Source: Devosia lucknowensis (GTDB lineage: Bacteria > Pseudomonadota > Alphaproteobacteria > Rhizobiales > Devosiaceae). From it: 64,000 bases of DNA. Made by a program: the position numbers and the translations under genes. Location: assembly GCF_900177655.1 (NCBI RefSeq), contig NZ_FXWK01000002.1:434001-498000 (forward strand), given 5' to 3'. Under the pieces are notes generated by a model. It made no database searches. It was not told the DNA's origin and worked only from the letters and a program-made list of their open reading frames with translations. Shown here one piece after another: positions 24,861-33,009 of this stretch. The stretch's first letter is position 1. The number at the start of each line of letters is the position of its first letter.

Positions 24861-25493
24861 TTACTGAACCCAGACCACGGTGCGCGTGCTGTTTTCGACA
24901 AGAGCCGGACGGCCGTCGATATAGACATAGCCATAGTACGGATCTTCGGGGACCGGGGTAACGGTCGTGCCATCGGGCAGAACGTAGCCGACGACCACGT
25001 CGCCCTGGGCATTGATCGGGTCGATGGGGTTGGCGACGGCAAAGTCTGCAGCCGACTGGCTCACGACATAGCCCGGCGAATAGACGAGCGTATTGCTGGC
25101 CAGATCGACGATCCAGACACGGCCGTTGGCATAGAGATAGCCATAGGCCGGATCACCTTCCACCGGATAGACGGTGACGCCAGCGGGCACGACAGTGCCG
25201 GCGTTGACGTTGCCCTGGATGACCACCGGATCGACCGGATGCGCACCGGCATATTCCACCGTCGAGGTGGCGATACCGGCTTCCGCACCGATCACCGCGC
25301 CGGCAAAGCCTCCGATGATGGCGCCGATCGGGCCGCCAGCGAGAAAGCCGATGGTCGCGCCGCCGGCAGCACCGCCGGTGAGGCCGATGGCGGCGCCGGC
25401 GTCAGGGTTCACGACGCCTGCATCCTGGGCCATTGCCGGCACGCCGAGGGTAAGCGAAATCATGGCCACGGAGGCCAGAAGGGTCTTCTTCAT
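24861..25493 (-). CDS. DUF1236 protein with a glycine-zipper and tandem repeats
   Basis: This 210-residue secreted protein has a signal peptide (MKKTLLASVAMISLTLGVPAMAQ) and a glycine-rich zipper (about residues 35-70, GGAAGGATIGFLAGGPIGAIIGG). Two DUF1236 units follow: VVPAGVTVYPVEGDPAYGYLYANGRVWIVD and VLPDGTTVTPVPEDPYYGYVYIDGRPALVE. It is probably associated with the outer membrane or periplasm; the function is unknown. Confidence 0.88.
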   Translation of the reverse strand: MKKTLLASVAMISLTLGVPAMAQDAGVVNPDAGAAIGLTGGAAGGATIGFLAGGPIGAIIGGFAGAVIGAEAGIATSTVEYAGAHPVDPVVIQGNVNAGTVVPAGVTVYPVEGDPAYGYLYANGRVWIVDLASNTLVYSPGYVVSQSAADFAVANPIDPINAQGDVVVGYVLPDGTTVTPVPEDPYYGYVYIDGRPALVENSTRTVVWVQ

Positions 25494-25648
25494 TGTTTCA
25501 ATCCTTCACTTGACGGCTTGGACGCCGCCAGTCTCACGGAAAGCTGGCCGGGACCGGCCGGCTTGTTCCGCCCCTTGCCCAACGAACGGGATTTGAGGCG
25601 AAGCGTTCCGCAGCGGAAGGAATATGATTGTGGGCTGTGGCCCGGCTG

Positions 25649-26128
25649 CTACAGCAGCTTTTCGATGTCGGGCGCTATGTCGGCAGGCTCGGTGGTGGGC
25701 GCGTAGCGCTCGACCACGCGACCGTCGCGACCGAGCAGGAACTTGGTGAAGTTCCACTTGATGGCCTCGCTACCGAGAATGCCGGGCGCCGACTCCTTGA
25801 GCCAGACGAACAGCGGATGGGCGTCGTCCCCATTGACGTCGATGCGCTCGAACAGCGGAAAGCTGACGCCGTAGTTCAGCGAGCAGAATTCGGCGATTTC
25901 GTTGCTGGTGCCCGGCTCCTGGCCGGCGAACTGATTGCACGGAAAACCCAGGATAACGAGGCCACGCTCGCCATACTGCCGGTGCAGCGTCTCGAGCCCT
26001 TCATATTGCGGTGTGAGCCCGCACTGGCTGGCGACATTGACCACCAGCACGACCTGCCCGGCATAGTCGGAAAGGCGCTGGGGCTTGCCGTCGAGGCGGT
26101 TGGCAGTGAAGTCGGCAAGGGTGGTCAT
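25649..26128 (-). CDS. Glutathione peroxidase (Cys-type)
   Basis: This 159-residue peroxidase has the catalytic tetrad elements NVASQCGLTPQYEGLE (Cys), GFPCNQFAGQEPG (Gln, Asn) and IKWNFTKFLLG (Trp, Asn). It reduces H2O2 or lipid hydroperoxides. A Cys in FPCNQF could act as the resolving Cys in thioredoxin-dependent catalysis. Confidence 0.93.
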   Translation of the reverse strand: MTTLADFTANRLDGKPQRLSDYAGQVVLVVNVASQCGLTPQYEGLETLHRQYGERGLVILGFPCNQFAGQEPGTSNEIAEFCSLNYGVSFPLFERIDVNGDDAHPLFVWLKESAPGILGSEAIKWNFTKFLLGRDGRVVERYAPTTEPADIAPDIEKLL

Positions 26129-26239
26129 GATCGCGCTCCGGGATGCATCGGAGGAGAGCTAGCACAGATCGCTCCGGCTGAAACGCGGCAGAACGGCGCG
26201 ATCGCCCGGCATGTGTCTGTCGCTCCCTTCCCCGGTTCC

Positions 26240-26522
26240 CCCCACCGTTCCGTCCTCGGACTAGACCCGAGGACCATTTCCCGCATCATGCTGCCAAGGG
26301 CAGCGATTCATCCGGGTGGTGGCGATGGACTGGTGGAACGCGATCTCCCACAACCGTCATTGCCCCGCTTGACCGGGCAATCCATTCCTCCCCCAGCCCC
26401 CAGAGGTGGCCCGAGGCCGTCCCCCCCTCACCGTTCCGTCCTCGGGCTCGACCCGAGGGCCACTTGCAACGTGCACGATGTGGCGGTGGGAAAAGGGCCC
26501 TCGGGTCATCCCGAGGGCGGAA
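26240..26522. repeat. Cluster of palindromic repeats in the GPx/VOC gap
   Basis: The 405-bp gap 26129-26533 holds no plausible gene. It contains ACCGTTCCGTCCTCGG copies at about 26244 and 26430, a CCGTCATTGCCCCGCTTGACCGGG element near 26352, and GGGCCCTCGGG/CCCGAGGGC at about 26495. These are dispersed palindromes of the same families as at 5.86 and 22.8 kb. Confidence 0.75.
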
Positions 26523-26533
26523 TTGTGGGGCCT

Positions 26534-26944
26534 TTAGCCCTGCTGGGCGGCAAGCCAGGCCGGATCGGGTTCGATGGCGGTGATGACGTCGATGAGGATG
26601 CCGTTGGGATCCTCGACGATCACGTGGCGCTGGCCGAAGACTTCGTCCCGCAGCGGCTGGGCGATCTTGGCGCCCGCTGCTTCGAGGCGCCGCGCCTCGG
26701 CTGCTGCGTCCTCGACATAAAAGCTCAGGATGACACCGCTCGAGGGCTTGCGTCCGATCTCGGGGATGCTGTCGTGGTTGAAATCCATGACCGCCATTTC
26801 GAACAGGCCCTCGGCTTCGCCCCTGAGGTGGACATACCAATCGCTTTCGAAAACGGCGGTGAAGCCGAACATGTCCTTGTAATACTGCGCGGTGGCAGCG
26901 ACGTCGCGAACCTGGAACAGCGGGAACATGCTGGAAAACTGCAT
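26534..26944 (-). CDS. VOC-family protein (glyoxalase/dioxygenase superfamily)
   Basis: This 136-residue protein has one or two beta-alpha-beta-beta-beta modules (FPLFQVRDVAATAQYYKDMFGFT, VIVEDPNGILIDVITAI). The substrate is unknown; such proteins include glyoxalases and resistance proteins. The start at 26944 has the SD GGAGACGAC. It is divergent from a TetR regulator with two shared operators. Confidence 0.85.
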   Translation of the reverse strand: MQFSSMFPLFQVRDVAATAQYYKDMFGFTAVFESDWYVHLRGEAEGLFEMAVMDFNHDSIPEIGRKPSSGVILSFYVEDAAAEARRLEAAGAKIAQPLRDEVFGQRHVIVEDPNGILIDVITAIEPDPAWLAAQQG

Positions 26945-26974
26945 TTGTCGTCTCCTTGTCATCGTCGATTAAAA

Positions 26975-26993
26975 GATACATACTGCATGTATC
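26975..26993. promoter_or_regulatory. TetR operator copy 1
   Basis: GATACATACTGCATGTATC is an inverted repeat (arms GATACAT/ATGTATC). It shares the core ACATACTGCMTGTAT with the second copy at 27004-27020. Confidence 0.75.
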
Positions 26994-27003
26994 AATGTCA
27001 ATA

Positions 27004-27020
27004 ACATACAGGCAGTATGT
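27004..27020. promoter_or_regulatory. TetR operator copy 2, abutting the TetR start codon
   Basis: ACATACAGGCAGTATGT is an inverted repeat on arms ACATAC/GTATGT. On the minus strand it reads ACATACTGCCTGTATGT, matching copy 1 in the 15-bp core. It ends at the base before the TetR ATG. Confidence 0.75.
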
Positions 27021-27608
27021 ATGCAAGAGGCAAGACGCACGCAGGAAGAACGGCGCGAGGCGACGCGCAGGGCGTTGATGGACGCGGCACGGAGCCTGTT
27101 CGCGGAAAAAGGCTACGCGGCGACGGGTACGCCTGAAATCGTGGAAGCGGCCGGGGTGACCCGGGGAGCCCTCTACCACCACTTTGCCGACAAGCTGGCA
27201 CTGTTCGAGGCGGTGGTCGAGGATGAGCATCGCGCCGTCGCGGAGGCGATCACCGCTGTCGCCGACGGCGCCGAGGCTCCATCAGACATGATCGATGCGC
27301 TGGTCGCGGGCGGCGAGGGCTTCCTCAGCGCGATGCAGGACGAGGGCCGGCGCCGCATCATGCTGATCGATGCGCCGGCGGTTCTAGGCCGCGAGGCGCT
27401 CGACGCCATCAACCAGCGGTTCGGCCAGCAGACGCTGACGGAGGGCGTGCGCTGCGCGGTCGAGGCCGGGGTGCTGCGCCCGATGGAGGTCGAGCCGACA
27501 GCGCAACTGCTCGGCGCCCTGTTCGATCGGGCCGCGCTTGCGCCAGCAGGCGAACTGCCCGCCTACCGGACGGCCATGGAGGCGGTGATCCGGGGTTTGC
27601 GGCGGTAG
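27021..27608 (+). CDS. TetR-family transcriptional repressor
   Basis: This 195-residue regulator has an N-terminal HTH (ARSLFAEKGYAATGTPEIVEAAGVTRGALYHHFADKLALF) and a variable ligand domain. It probably represses itself and the divergent VOC gene through the two operators. The ligand is unknown. The start at 27021 is immediately after an operator, so the transcript may be nearly leaderless. Confidence 0.9.
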   Translation: MQEARRTQEERREATRRALMDAARSLFAEKGYAATGTPEIVEAAGVTRGALYHHFADKLALFEAVVEDEHRAVAEAITAVADGAEAPSDMIDALVAGGEGFLSAMQDEGRRRIMLIDAPAVLGREALDAINQRFGQQTLTEGVRCAVEAGVLRPMEVEPTAQLLGALFDRAALAPAGELPAYRTAMEAVIRGLRR

Positions 27609-27641
27609 TCGCGGGCCCCCCGGCCTTGGTCTCTCCGGACC

Positions 27642-27670
27642 AAAAAAAAAGCGGGACTTTCGTCCCGCTT
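27642..27670 (-). terminator. Intrinsic terminator for the small-peptide operon
   Basis: AAGCGGGAC (27649-27657) pairs with GTCCCGCTT (27662-27670) with a 4-nt loop. Reading on the minus strand, the stem is followed by nine Ts (27642-27650). It is very strong and placed just after the 24-aa peptide gene. Confidence 0.9.
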
Positions 27671-27680
27671 CTCAGTCCGG

Positions 27681-27755
27681 TCAGGTGACCAGGAAGATGA
27701 TGATGATCAGCCAGATCGGCACGCCGAGCAGCCAGAGGGCGAGACCTTTGAACAT
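27681..27755 (-). CDS. 24-residue hydrophobic membrane peptide
   Basis: The reading frame is MFKGLALWLLGVPIWLIIII plus FLVT and a stop. It has a strong Shine-Dalgarno (GGAGAG) and is followed by an intrinsic terminator. Single-pass hydrophobic peptides of this type are common but unstudied in this bacterial order. It is the last gene of the mini-operon. Confidence 0.75.
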   Translation of the reverse strand: MFKGLALWLLGVPIWLIIIIFLVT

Positions 27756-27776
27756 GATTTCTCTCCTTACGCTCGA

Positions 27777-28676
27777 TTAGAACCGGCGGAACACGTCGGC
27801 GAAGACGGTGTTCTTGTCGCGGTGGTTGCCGCCCTTCTGGGCCGCCCAGTAGGCGCCGATGGCCGAGACCAGCGACGAGGCAGCGATCAGGAAGGCCGCG
27901 ATGATGGCCGTGTTGCGGGCAATACGGGCCGCTTCGATGGCCTGCTGGCGCGCCGCTTCGACATTGGCGCTGACCTGGTCGACGCGCGCCTGGGCCTCTT
28001 CCGGCGTCAGGCCGGTATTGGCGGCCACGACATTGGCGAGGTAGGTGCGGTCTTCGGCCGCCACGGTGCCGTCGCCGAGCGCAGCCTGGGCAAAGATGCG
28101 GCCGGCTTCGTCGCGAACCAGCGTGGTGTCACCGGTGGCCGGGGTTTCCGTGCGGAACAGGGTATCGACGAAATAGGCGTTGGGATCGACCACATTGCCC
28201 GCTTCGTCGGCCGCGTTAGAGGCTGCGACGGTTGCGGTGGCGACCGCGGAGCCGGCAGCGTTGGCGAAGGCTCCGATGCCGCCGACGGCGAGAACCGCAC
28301 CGACGATCAGCGCACCGCCCCAGACCAGCAGACCATGGGCGCCGTCACGGACGTCGCTTTCGTCTTCATTGGCATCGAAATGGCGGCGGCGCAGGCGGCC
28401 GGCGAGATAGCCACCTGCCATGAAGCTCGAGATCTGCACCCAGAGGAACCAGCTTGCAGCGCCGATGCCGATGAGGATGGCCGGGGCGCCTTCGCGGGAG
28501 TTGAAATCGAGGAAGTTGAGGCCGACGGCCGAGCCGAAGCTGATCAGGACGAGCGAGATGGCCGAGGCGAAGACGATGCCGGCGAAGATCGCGGCCCAGT
28601 CGACGTAGGAGGCATTCTCCCGGGTAGAGGTTTGGGTTTCGACGACGGCAATGCCGCCAGGTGCATCAATAGCCAT
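27777..28676 (-). CDS. Multi-pass membrane protein flanked by two micro-peptides
   Basis: This 299-residue protein has a cytoplasmic N-terminus, about four hydrophobic segments (for example AAIFAGIVFASAISLVLISFG, GLLVWGGALIVGAVLAVGGIG and AIIAAFLIAASSLVSAIGAYW) and a central soluble part rich in Ala and Glu. It may correspond to proteins labelled PhnA-like in related genomes. The function is unknown. It starts at 28676 between two 24-residue membrane peptides. Confidence 0.75.
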   Translation of the reverse strand: MAIDAPGGIAVVETQTSTRENASYVDWAAIFAGIVFASAISLVLISFGSAVGLNFLDFNSREGAPAILIGIGAASWFLWVQISSFMAGGYLAGRLRRRHFDANEDESDVRDGAHGLLVWGGALIVGAVLAVGGIGAFANAAGSAVATATVAASNAADEAGNVVDPNAYFVDTLFRTETPATGDTTLVRDEAGRIFAQAALGDGTVAAEDRTYLANVVAANTGLTPEEAQARVDQVSANVEAARQQAIEAARIARNTAIIAAFLIAASSLVSAIGAYWAAQKGGNHRDKNTVFADVFRRF

Positions 28677-28698
28677 GGTGATGATCCCTCCCTGCCGT

Positions 28699-28773
28699 TC
28701 AGGCGAGGCCGATGAAGGACAGGATGGCCATGACGATGACCACGAGACCGACGAGATAAATGATGGAATTCAT
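28699..28773 (-). CDS. 24-residue membrane peptide upstream of the membrane protein
   Basis: The sequence is MNSIIYLVGLVVIVMAILSF plus IGLA. An AGAGGG Shine-Dalgarno precedes it. The spacing to the next gene is 22 bp. It is a single transmembrane helix with no recognised function. Confidence 0.75.
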   Translation of the reverse strand: MNSIIYLVGLVVIVMAILSFIGLA

Positions 28774-28881
28774 GGGATAGCCCTCTTCGTGTTGACGCTT
28801 TTCGAGTGACGCTGCTGCCCCAACGGCACGAGGGCGGATTTTGTTCCGAATGGGGCAAGACACTGGCAGAACGGCGAAAAA

Positions 28882-28910
28882 CAAAACGGGCGGGGATCGC
28901 TCCCCGCCCG
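28882..28910 (-). terminator. Intrinsic terminator after the pyrimidine ABC binding protein
   Basis: CGGGCGGGGA (28887-28896) and TCCCCGCCCG (28901-28910) form a 10-bp stem. On the minus strand it is followed by TTTTGTTTTT. Confidence 0.9.
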
Positions 28911-28932
28911 CTGCAATGCCTCCTGGCAGCGC

Positions 28933-29913
28933 TTACTTGAGCGCGTCGGTGACCACGGTCGTGTAGGCGCCTTCGGGTTCGGCCTTGATGATGCTCTGGT
29001 CGAGCAGGGCCTTGGCCGTGCGGTCATAGGTGGCCATGTCGAGGGCCGCATCATCGGCGTCGACGAGCTTGGAAACCTCTTCCACCATGTAGCGCTGGTG
29101 ATCGAACTCGGCCGCGCCGGTATCGTCCATCTCCACCACGATCTCGGCGGCCTCATCCGGGTTTTCCAGGGCATAGGCCCAGCCCTTCATCGAGGCGCGC
29201 ACGAAACGGGTATAGGCGTCGACCTTGGCCGGATCGTCGAGGGTGTCCTCCATGACGTAGAGGCCGTCTTCGAGCAGGTCGTTGCCCATTTCGGTATAGT
29301 TGAAGATGGTGAGGTTGTCGGGACCGTAGCCGGCATCGAGCGCCTGGCCGTATTCGTTGTAGGTCATGACCGAGATACAGTCCGCCTGGCCCTGGATCAT
29401 GGGCTGGATATCGAAGCTCTGCTGCAGCACGGTGACGCCGCCTTCCGAGCCGTCGGTGGCGAGACCGATCTTGTTCATCCAGGCAAAGAACGGATATTCG
29501 TTGCCGAAGAACCAGACGCCCAGCGTATGACCCGGGAAGTCGGCTTCCGAGGTGATGCCGGTTTCGGTCGGGCAGATCATCATCAGGCCCGAGCGCTTGA
29601 ACGGCTGGGCGATGTTGACCAGCGGCACGCCGTTGTCGCGCGCCGACAGGCCAGCGGCCATCCAGGTGACGATGATATCGGCGCCACCGCCGGCGATCAC
29701 CTGTTCGGGGGCGATGTTCGGGCCGCCCGGCAGGATGGTGATGTCGAGGTTTTCCTCGTCGTAGAAGCCCTTGGCCTCGGCCACGAGGTAACCGGCGAAC
29801 TGTGCCTGGGTCACCCACTTGAGCTGCAGCGTCAGCGCGTCGGCGGCCATGGCGGCCGGGGCGGCTGACATGGCCAGCACCCCTGCCATCAACCCTGTGA
29901 TGATCTTCTTCAT
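28933..29913 (-). CDS. NMT1/THI5-like ABC binding protein (probable pyrimidine importer)
   Basis: This 326-residue periplasmic protein has a signal peptide (MKKIITGLMAGVLAMSAAPAAMA). The NMT1 core is LQLKWVTQAQFAGYLVAEAKGFYDEENLDITILPGG. It belongs to the group binding thiamine-pyrimidine, nitrate or sulfonate solutes. Its placement at the end of the hydA locus, with matching permeases and ATPase, suggests it binds uracil, thymine or a dihydropyrimidine. That substrate is inference. Confidence 0.87.
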   Translation of the reverse strand: MKKIITGLMAGVLAMSAAPAAMAADALTLQLKWVTQAQFAGYLVAEAKGFYDEENLDITILPGGPNIAPEQVIAGGGADIIVTWMAAGLSARDNGVPLVNIAQPFKRSGLMMICPTETGITSEADFPGHTLGVWFFGNEYPFFAWMNKIGLATDGSEGGVTVLQQSFDIQPMIQGQADCISVMTYNEYGQALDAGYGPDNLTIFNYTEMGNDLLEDGLYVMEDTLDDPAKVDAYTRFVRASMKGWAYALENPDEAAEIVVEMDDTGAAEFDHQRYMVEEVSKLVDADDAALDMATYDRTAKALLDQSIIKAEPEGAYTTVVTDALK

Positions 29914-29933
29914 TTGCTCGTTCCCTTTTCCCT

Positions 29934-31040
29934 TTACGTCCGCCCACCACGGACAGACGGATGCCAGAAGGTGACGCCCCTTTCGATGAGGGCGATCACC
30001 CCGTAGAAGGCGGACCCCGCGACCGCCGCGACAGCGATCTCCGCCCAGACCAGGTCGATGGCGAGACGCCCCACCCCGGTCGATATCCGGAAGCCCATTC
30101 CCACGACGGGCGTCCCGAAGAATTCCGCTACGATTGCGCCGATCAGGGCCAAAGTCGAGTTGATCTTGAGGGCGTTGAATATGAAGGGGCCCGCAGCGGG
30201 GAGCCTGAGCTTCATAAGGGTCTGCCAATAGCTGGCGGCATAGGTGGTCATGAGGTCGCGCTCCATGGCCGAGGCGGCATTGAGCCCGGCGACGGTATTG
30301 ACCAGCATGGGGAAGAACGTCATGGCGACGACGACGGCAGCCTTGGATTGCCAGTCGAAGCCGAACCACATGACCATGATCGGCGCGATGCCGATGATGG
30401 GCAGGGCCGACATGAAATTGCCGATGGGCATGACGCCGGCCTTGAGGAAGGGCGAGCGGTCGACGGCGATGGCGACGACGAGGCCGGCGAGGCACCCGAT
30501 GATATAGCCGGGAATGACCGACTTGATGAAGGTCTGGACGAAATCGGCCCACAGGATGCCGGTTTCGGCGGCAAGGCGCGCGCCGATGGCGGAGGGAGGC
30601 GGCAGCAGCACCGGCGGCACGTTGGCGCCGCGGGTGACCACTTCCCACACCACCAGCAGGGCGAGCCCGAACACCACGGGGATCAGGACGCCGGTGCCGG
30701 TTTCGGGCAGCCTGCCGGCACGGATGGCGGCGGATAGCCGTTCGACGAAGAGCCAGGCGAAGGCCCAGGCGGCGAACAAGGCCAGCCAGTGGTGAATGGG
30801 CATGGTGCCCGCCGGCAGCGACGCGATCAGCGCGACCGCGCCGAACACCGCCATCGCACCGTCGAGCCAGGCGCTCAGCGGCATGACGAGGCGCACCAGC
30901 GAGAGTGCCGCCAGCGCGAAGAAGGTCGCGACCAGCGGCGCGGTGCCAAGCGTAGGCAGGCTCATGGCGAACCCGGCGAGGCCACAGCCTGATGCGATCA
31001 GCGCCAGGTAGAGCTGGAAATAGGAGAGATCGCGCCTCAT
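29934..31040 (-). CDS. ABC transporter permease (SsuC/TauC type, long form)
   Basis: This 368-residue permease has an N-terminal extension of about 120 residues with extra helices, then the core VWEVVTRGANVPPVLLPPPSAIGARL and the EAA-like loop ASYWQTLMKLRLPAAGPFIFNALKI. It pairs with the upstream permease (ATGA overlap) to form a heterodimeric channel. Confidence 0.88.
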   Translation of the reverse strand: MRRDLSYFQLYLALIASGCGLAGFAMSLPTLGTAPLVATFFALAALSLVRLVMPLSAWLDGAMAVFGAVALIASLPAGTMPIHHWLALFAAWAFAWLFVERLSAAIRAGRLPETGTGVLIPVVFGLALLVVWEVVTRGANVPPVLLPPPSAIGARLAAETGILWADFVQTFIKSVIPGYIIGCLAGLVVAIAVDRSPFLKAGVMPIGNFMSALPIIGIAPIMVMWFGFDWQSKAAVVVAMTFFPMLVNTVAGLNAASAMERDLMTTYAASYWQTLMKLRLPAAGPFIFNALKINSTLALIGAIVAEFFGTPVVGMGFRISTGVGRLAIDLVWAEIAVAAVAGSAFYGVIALIERGVTFWHPSVRGGRT

Positions 31041-31903
31041 GCCCGGGCTCCCATCCTGCGGTTGACGACCCGTTCGGCCGAGCCGACCACCGCAACGAGC
31101 ACGGCCGCAAGTCCTGCCGCGATGAACAGCGCCGCCCAGATCTGGATGGTCTGGCCATTATAAGACCCGGTCAGCAATCGTACGCCCAGACCACCGCCCG
31201 AGGCATTGGACAGTTCGGCGACCACCGCCCCGATGAGGGATATGGCGATGCCGACCTTCATCGAGGCGAAGAGGAACGGCATGGAAGCGGGCCAGCGCAG
31301 TTTCCAGAACACCTGCCAGGGATTGGCATCATAGGTGCGCATCAGGTCGAGCTGGATATTTTCGGGCGAACGCAGGCCCTTGACCATGCCGACGACGACC
31401 GGAAAAAAGCTCAGATACATCGAGATCAGCGATTTGGGCACGAGGCCGGTGAGGCCGACCGCTCCGAGGCCGACCACCACCATGGGTGCGACGGCGAGAA
31501 TGGGAATGGTCTGGCTGGCGATGATCCAGGGCATCAGCGACCGATCGGATGCGTCATTGTGGATGATGGCCACGGCCAGGCCCACGCCCAGCCCCGTCCC
31601 CAGAGCAAAGCCCAGGAGCGTCGCCGACAGGGTGATCCAGGCATGGTAGGCAAGCGAACGCCGCGAGGTCAGTTCCAGCGCCACGGTCGCGTTCCAGATT
31701 TCCCCTACCACCTGATGCGGTGCGGGCAGAACCGGCTTGTCCTGCGACCAGGTCTGCTGGGCGAATTCGGTGAAGGGCACGTTTTCGAGGCCGGCACGAC
31801 CATTGAGCTGGTTCTGCCAGGGCGCATTCATATGCACGGCCATGACGTACCAGAAGAGGACGATGGCAAGCAGGACCGTGAGCACGGGGAAGACGCGGTT
31901 CAT
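31037..31903 (-). CDS. ABC transporter permease (SsuC/TauC type)
   Basis: This 288-residue permease has a hydrophobic N-terminus, ISLIGAVVAELSNASGGGLGVRLL, and the coupling helix YDANPWQVFWKLRWPASMPFLFASMK. The Met at 31903 is preferred because an upstream extension to 31954 would be encoded by a repeat element. It is part of the pyrimidine importer. Confidence 0.86.
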   Translation of the reverse strand: MNRVFPVLTVLLAIVLFWYVMAVHMNAPWQNQLNGRAGLENVPFTEFAQQTWSQDKPVLPAPHQVVGEIWNATVALELTSRRSLAYHAWITLSATLLGFALGTGLGVGLAVAIIHNDASDRSLMPWIIASQTIPILAVAPMVVVGLGAVGLTGLVPKSLISMYLSFFPVVVGMVKGLRSPENIQLDLMRTYDANPWQVFWKLRWPASMPFLFASMKVGIAISLIGAVVAELSNASGGGLGVRLLTGSYNGQTIQIWAALFIAAGLAAVLVAVVGSAERVVNRRMGARA

Positions 31904-31912
31904 GAGCTGAAG

Positions 31913-32030
31913 ACCCCCACCCAACCTCCCCCTGAAGAAAGGGGAGGAGTGCATCGGGTTTGCCGCGAGAACGGGCCGGACACCGGCAGGCCCCTCCCCC
32001 GTCTTCCGGGGGAGGCTGGGCGTGGGCGTT
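31913..32030. repeat. CCTCCCC/GGGGAGG palindrome block
   Basis: CCTCCCCCTGAAGAAAGGGGAGGAG (about 31925) and CCTCCCCCGTCTTCCGGGGGAGG (about 31993) are two hairpins of the dispersed family, lying between the ATPase and permease genes. Confidence 0.75.
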
Positions 32031-32051
32031 TTGGGCTAGCCACCGCCCCCA

Positions 32052-32837
32052 TCATACCGCTCCCTCGTCATAGCTATGCCCTGCCCTCAACCCATCGCGC
32101 ACCCGTGCGGCGATCTCCAGGAACTCCGGCGTTTCGCGGATGTCGAGCGGCCGCTCCCGTGGCAGCGTGCTTTCGATCACATCGGTCACCCGGCCCGGCC
32201 GCGGCGACATGACGACGATCTTGGTCGAGAGATAAACTGCCTCGGGAATGGAGTGCGTCACAAAGCAGATGGTCTTTTGCGTCCTGTCCCAAAGCTTGAG
32301 GAGTTCGGAATTGAGATGGTCGCGGACGATCTCGTCCAGCGCCCCGAACGGCTCGTCCATCAGCAGCAGGTCGGCATCGAAGGCCAGGGCGCGGGCGATG
32401 GAGGCGCGCTGCTGCATGCCGCCCGAGAGCTGCCAGGGATATTTTTTCTCGAAACCGGCGAGGTTCACGAGTTCCATAGTGCTCCGGATGCGCTCGGCCT
32501 GTTCGCTGGCCGAATAGCCCATGATCTCAAGTGGCAGAGCCACGTTCTTCTCGATCGTGCGCCACGGATAGAGCGCGGCCGCCTGGAACACATAGCCATA
32601 GGCCCGCGCCTTGCGCGCCGCCTCGGCGCTCATGCCGTTGACGGTGAGCGTGCCAGACGTCGGTTTTTCGAGATCGGCAATGGCCCGCAGGAACGTGGTC
32701 TTGCCACAGCCCGAAGGCCCGATGAAGGAGACGAAATCTCCCTTCTCGATGGTGAGGTTGACATCGCTCAAAGCGACAATGTCGCCATCGCCGGTGGGAA
32801 AGGTGAGGCCGAGATTCTGGGCGGAGACGACGCTCAT
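32052..32837 (-). CDS. ABC transporter ATP-binding protein (pyrimidine importer)
   Basis: This 261-residue ATPase has Walker A GPSGCGKTTFLRAI, signature LSGGMQQRASIARAL and Walker B LLLMDEPFGALDE, in the nitrate/sulfonate/taurine ATPase group. It powers the adjacent two permeases and binding protein. Confidence 0.92.
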   Translation of the reverse strand: MSVVSAQNLGLTFPTGDGDIVALSDVNLTIEKGDFVSFIGPSGCGKTTFLRAIADLEKPTSGTLTVNGMSAEAARKARAYGYVFQAAALYPWRTIEKNVALPLEIMGYSASEQAERIRSTMELVNLAGFEKKYPWQLSGGMQQRASIARALAFDADLLLMDEPFGALDEIVRDHLNSELLKLWDRTQKTICFVTHSIPEAVYLSTKIVVMSPRPGRVTDVIESTLPRERPLDIRETPEFLEIAARVRDGLRAGHSYDEGAV

Positions 32838-32844
32838 GCGGACA

Positions 32845-32983
32845 TCCCCCTCATCCGGCGCTGCGCGCCATCTTCTCCGCGAGAGGGAGAAGAATGGTCC
32901 GGTGCTCGGTCGAACTCGGTGCTAATTCCTCTCCCTCTCGGGGAGAGGGTGGATCGGCCAAGGGCCGAGACGGGTGAGGGGGA
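32845..32983. repeat. CTCTCC-type repeat block between hydA and the ABC ATPase
   Basis: It begins CCCCCTCATCCGGCGCTGCGCGCCATCTTCTCC and contains CTCTCCCTCTCGGGGAGAGGGTGG. It ends in CGGGTGAGGGGG near 32983. It is the same family as at 34.5 and 35.0 kb. Confidence 0.78.
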
Positions 32984-33009
32984 TTTCTCCACGATAACCA
33001 AGTGCCGCA

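Noticed and set aside
28933..31158. A 741-residue minus-strand ORF joining the binding protein with a long upstream stretch
   Set aside because: The upstream part overlaps the permease gene (29934-31040) in another frame and reads as Arg/Ala/His-rich shadow sequence. The binding protein has its own signal-peptide start at 29913.
31904..31954. A longer start for the ABC permease at 31954
   Set aside because: The extra 17 residues are encoded by a repeat element and precede a normal hydrophobic start at 31903.
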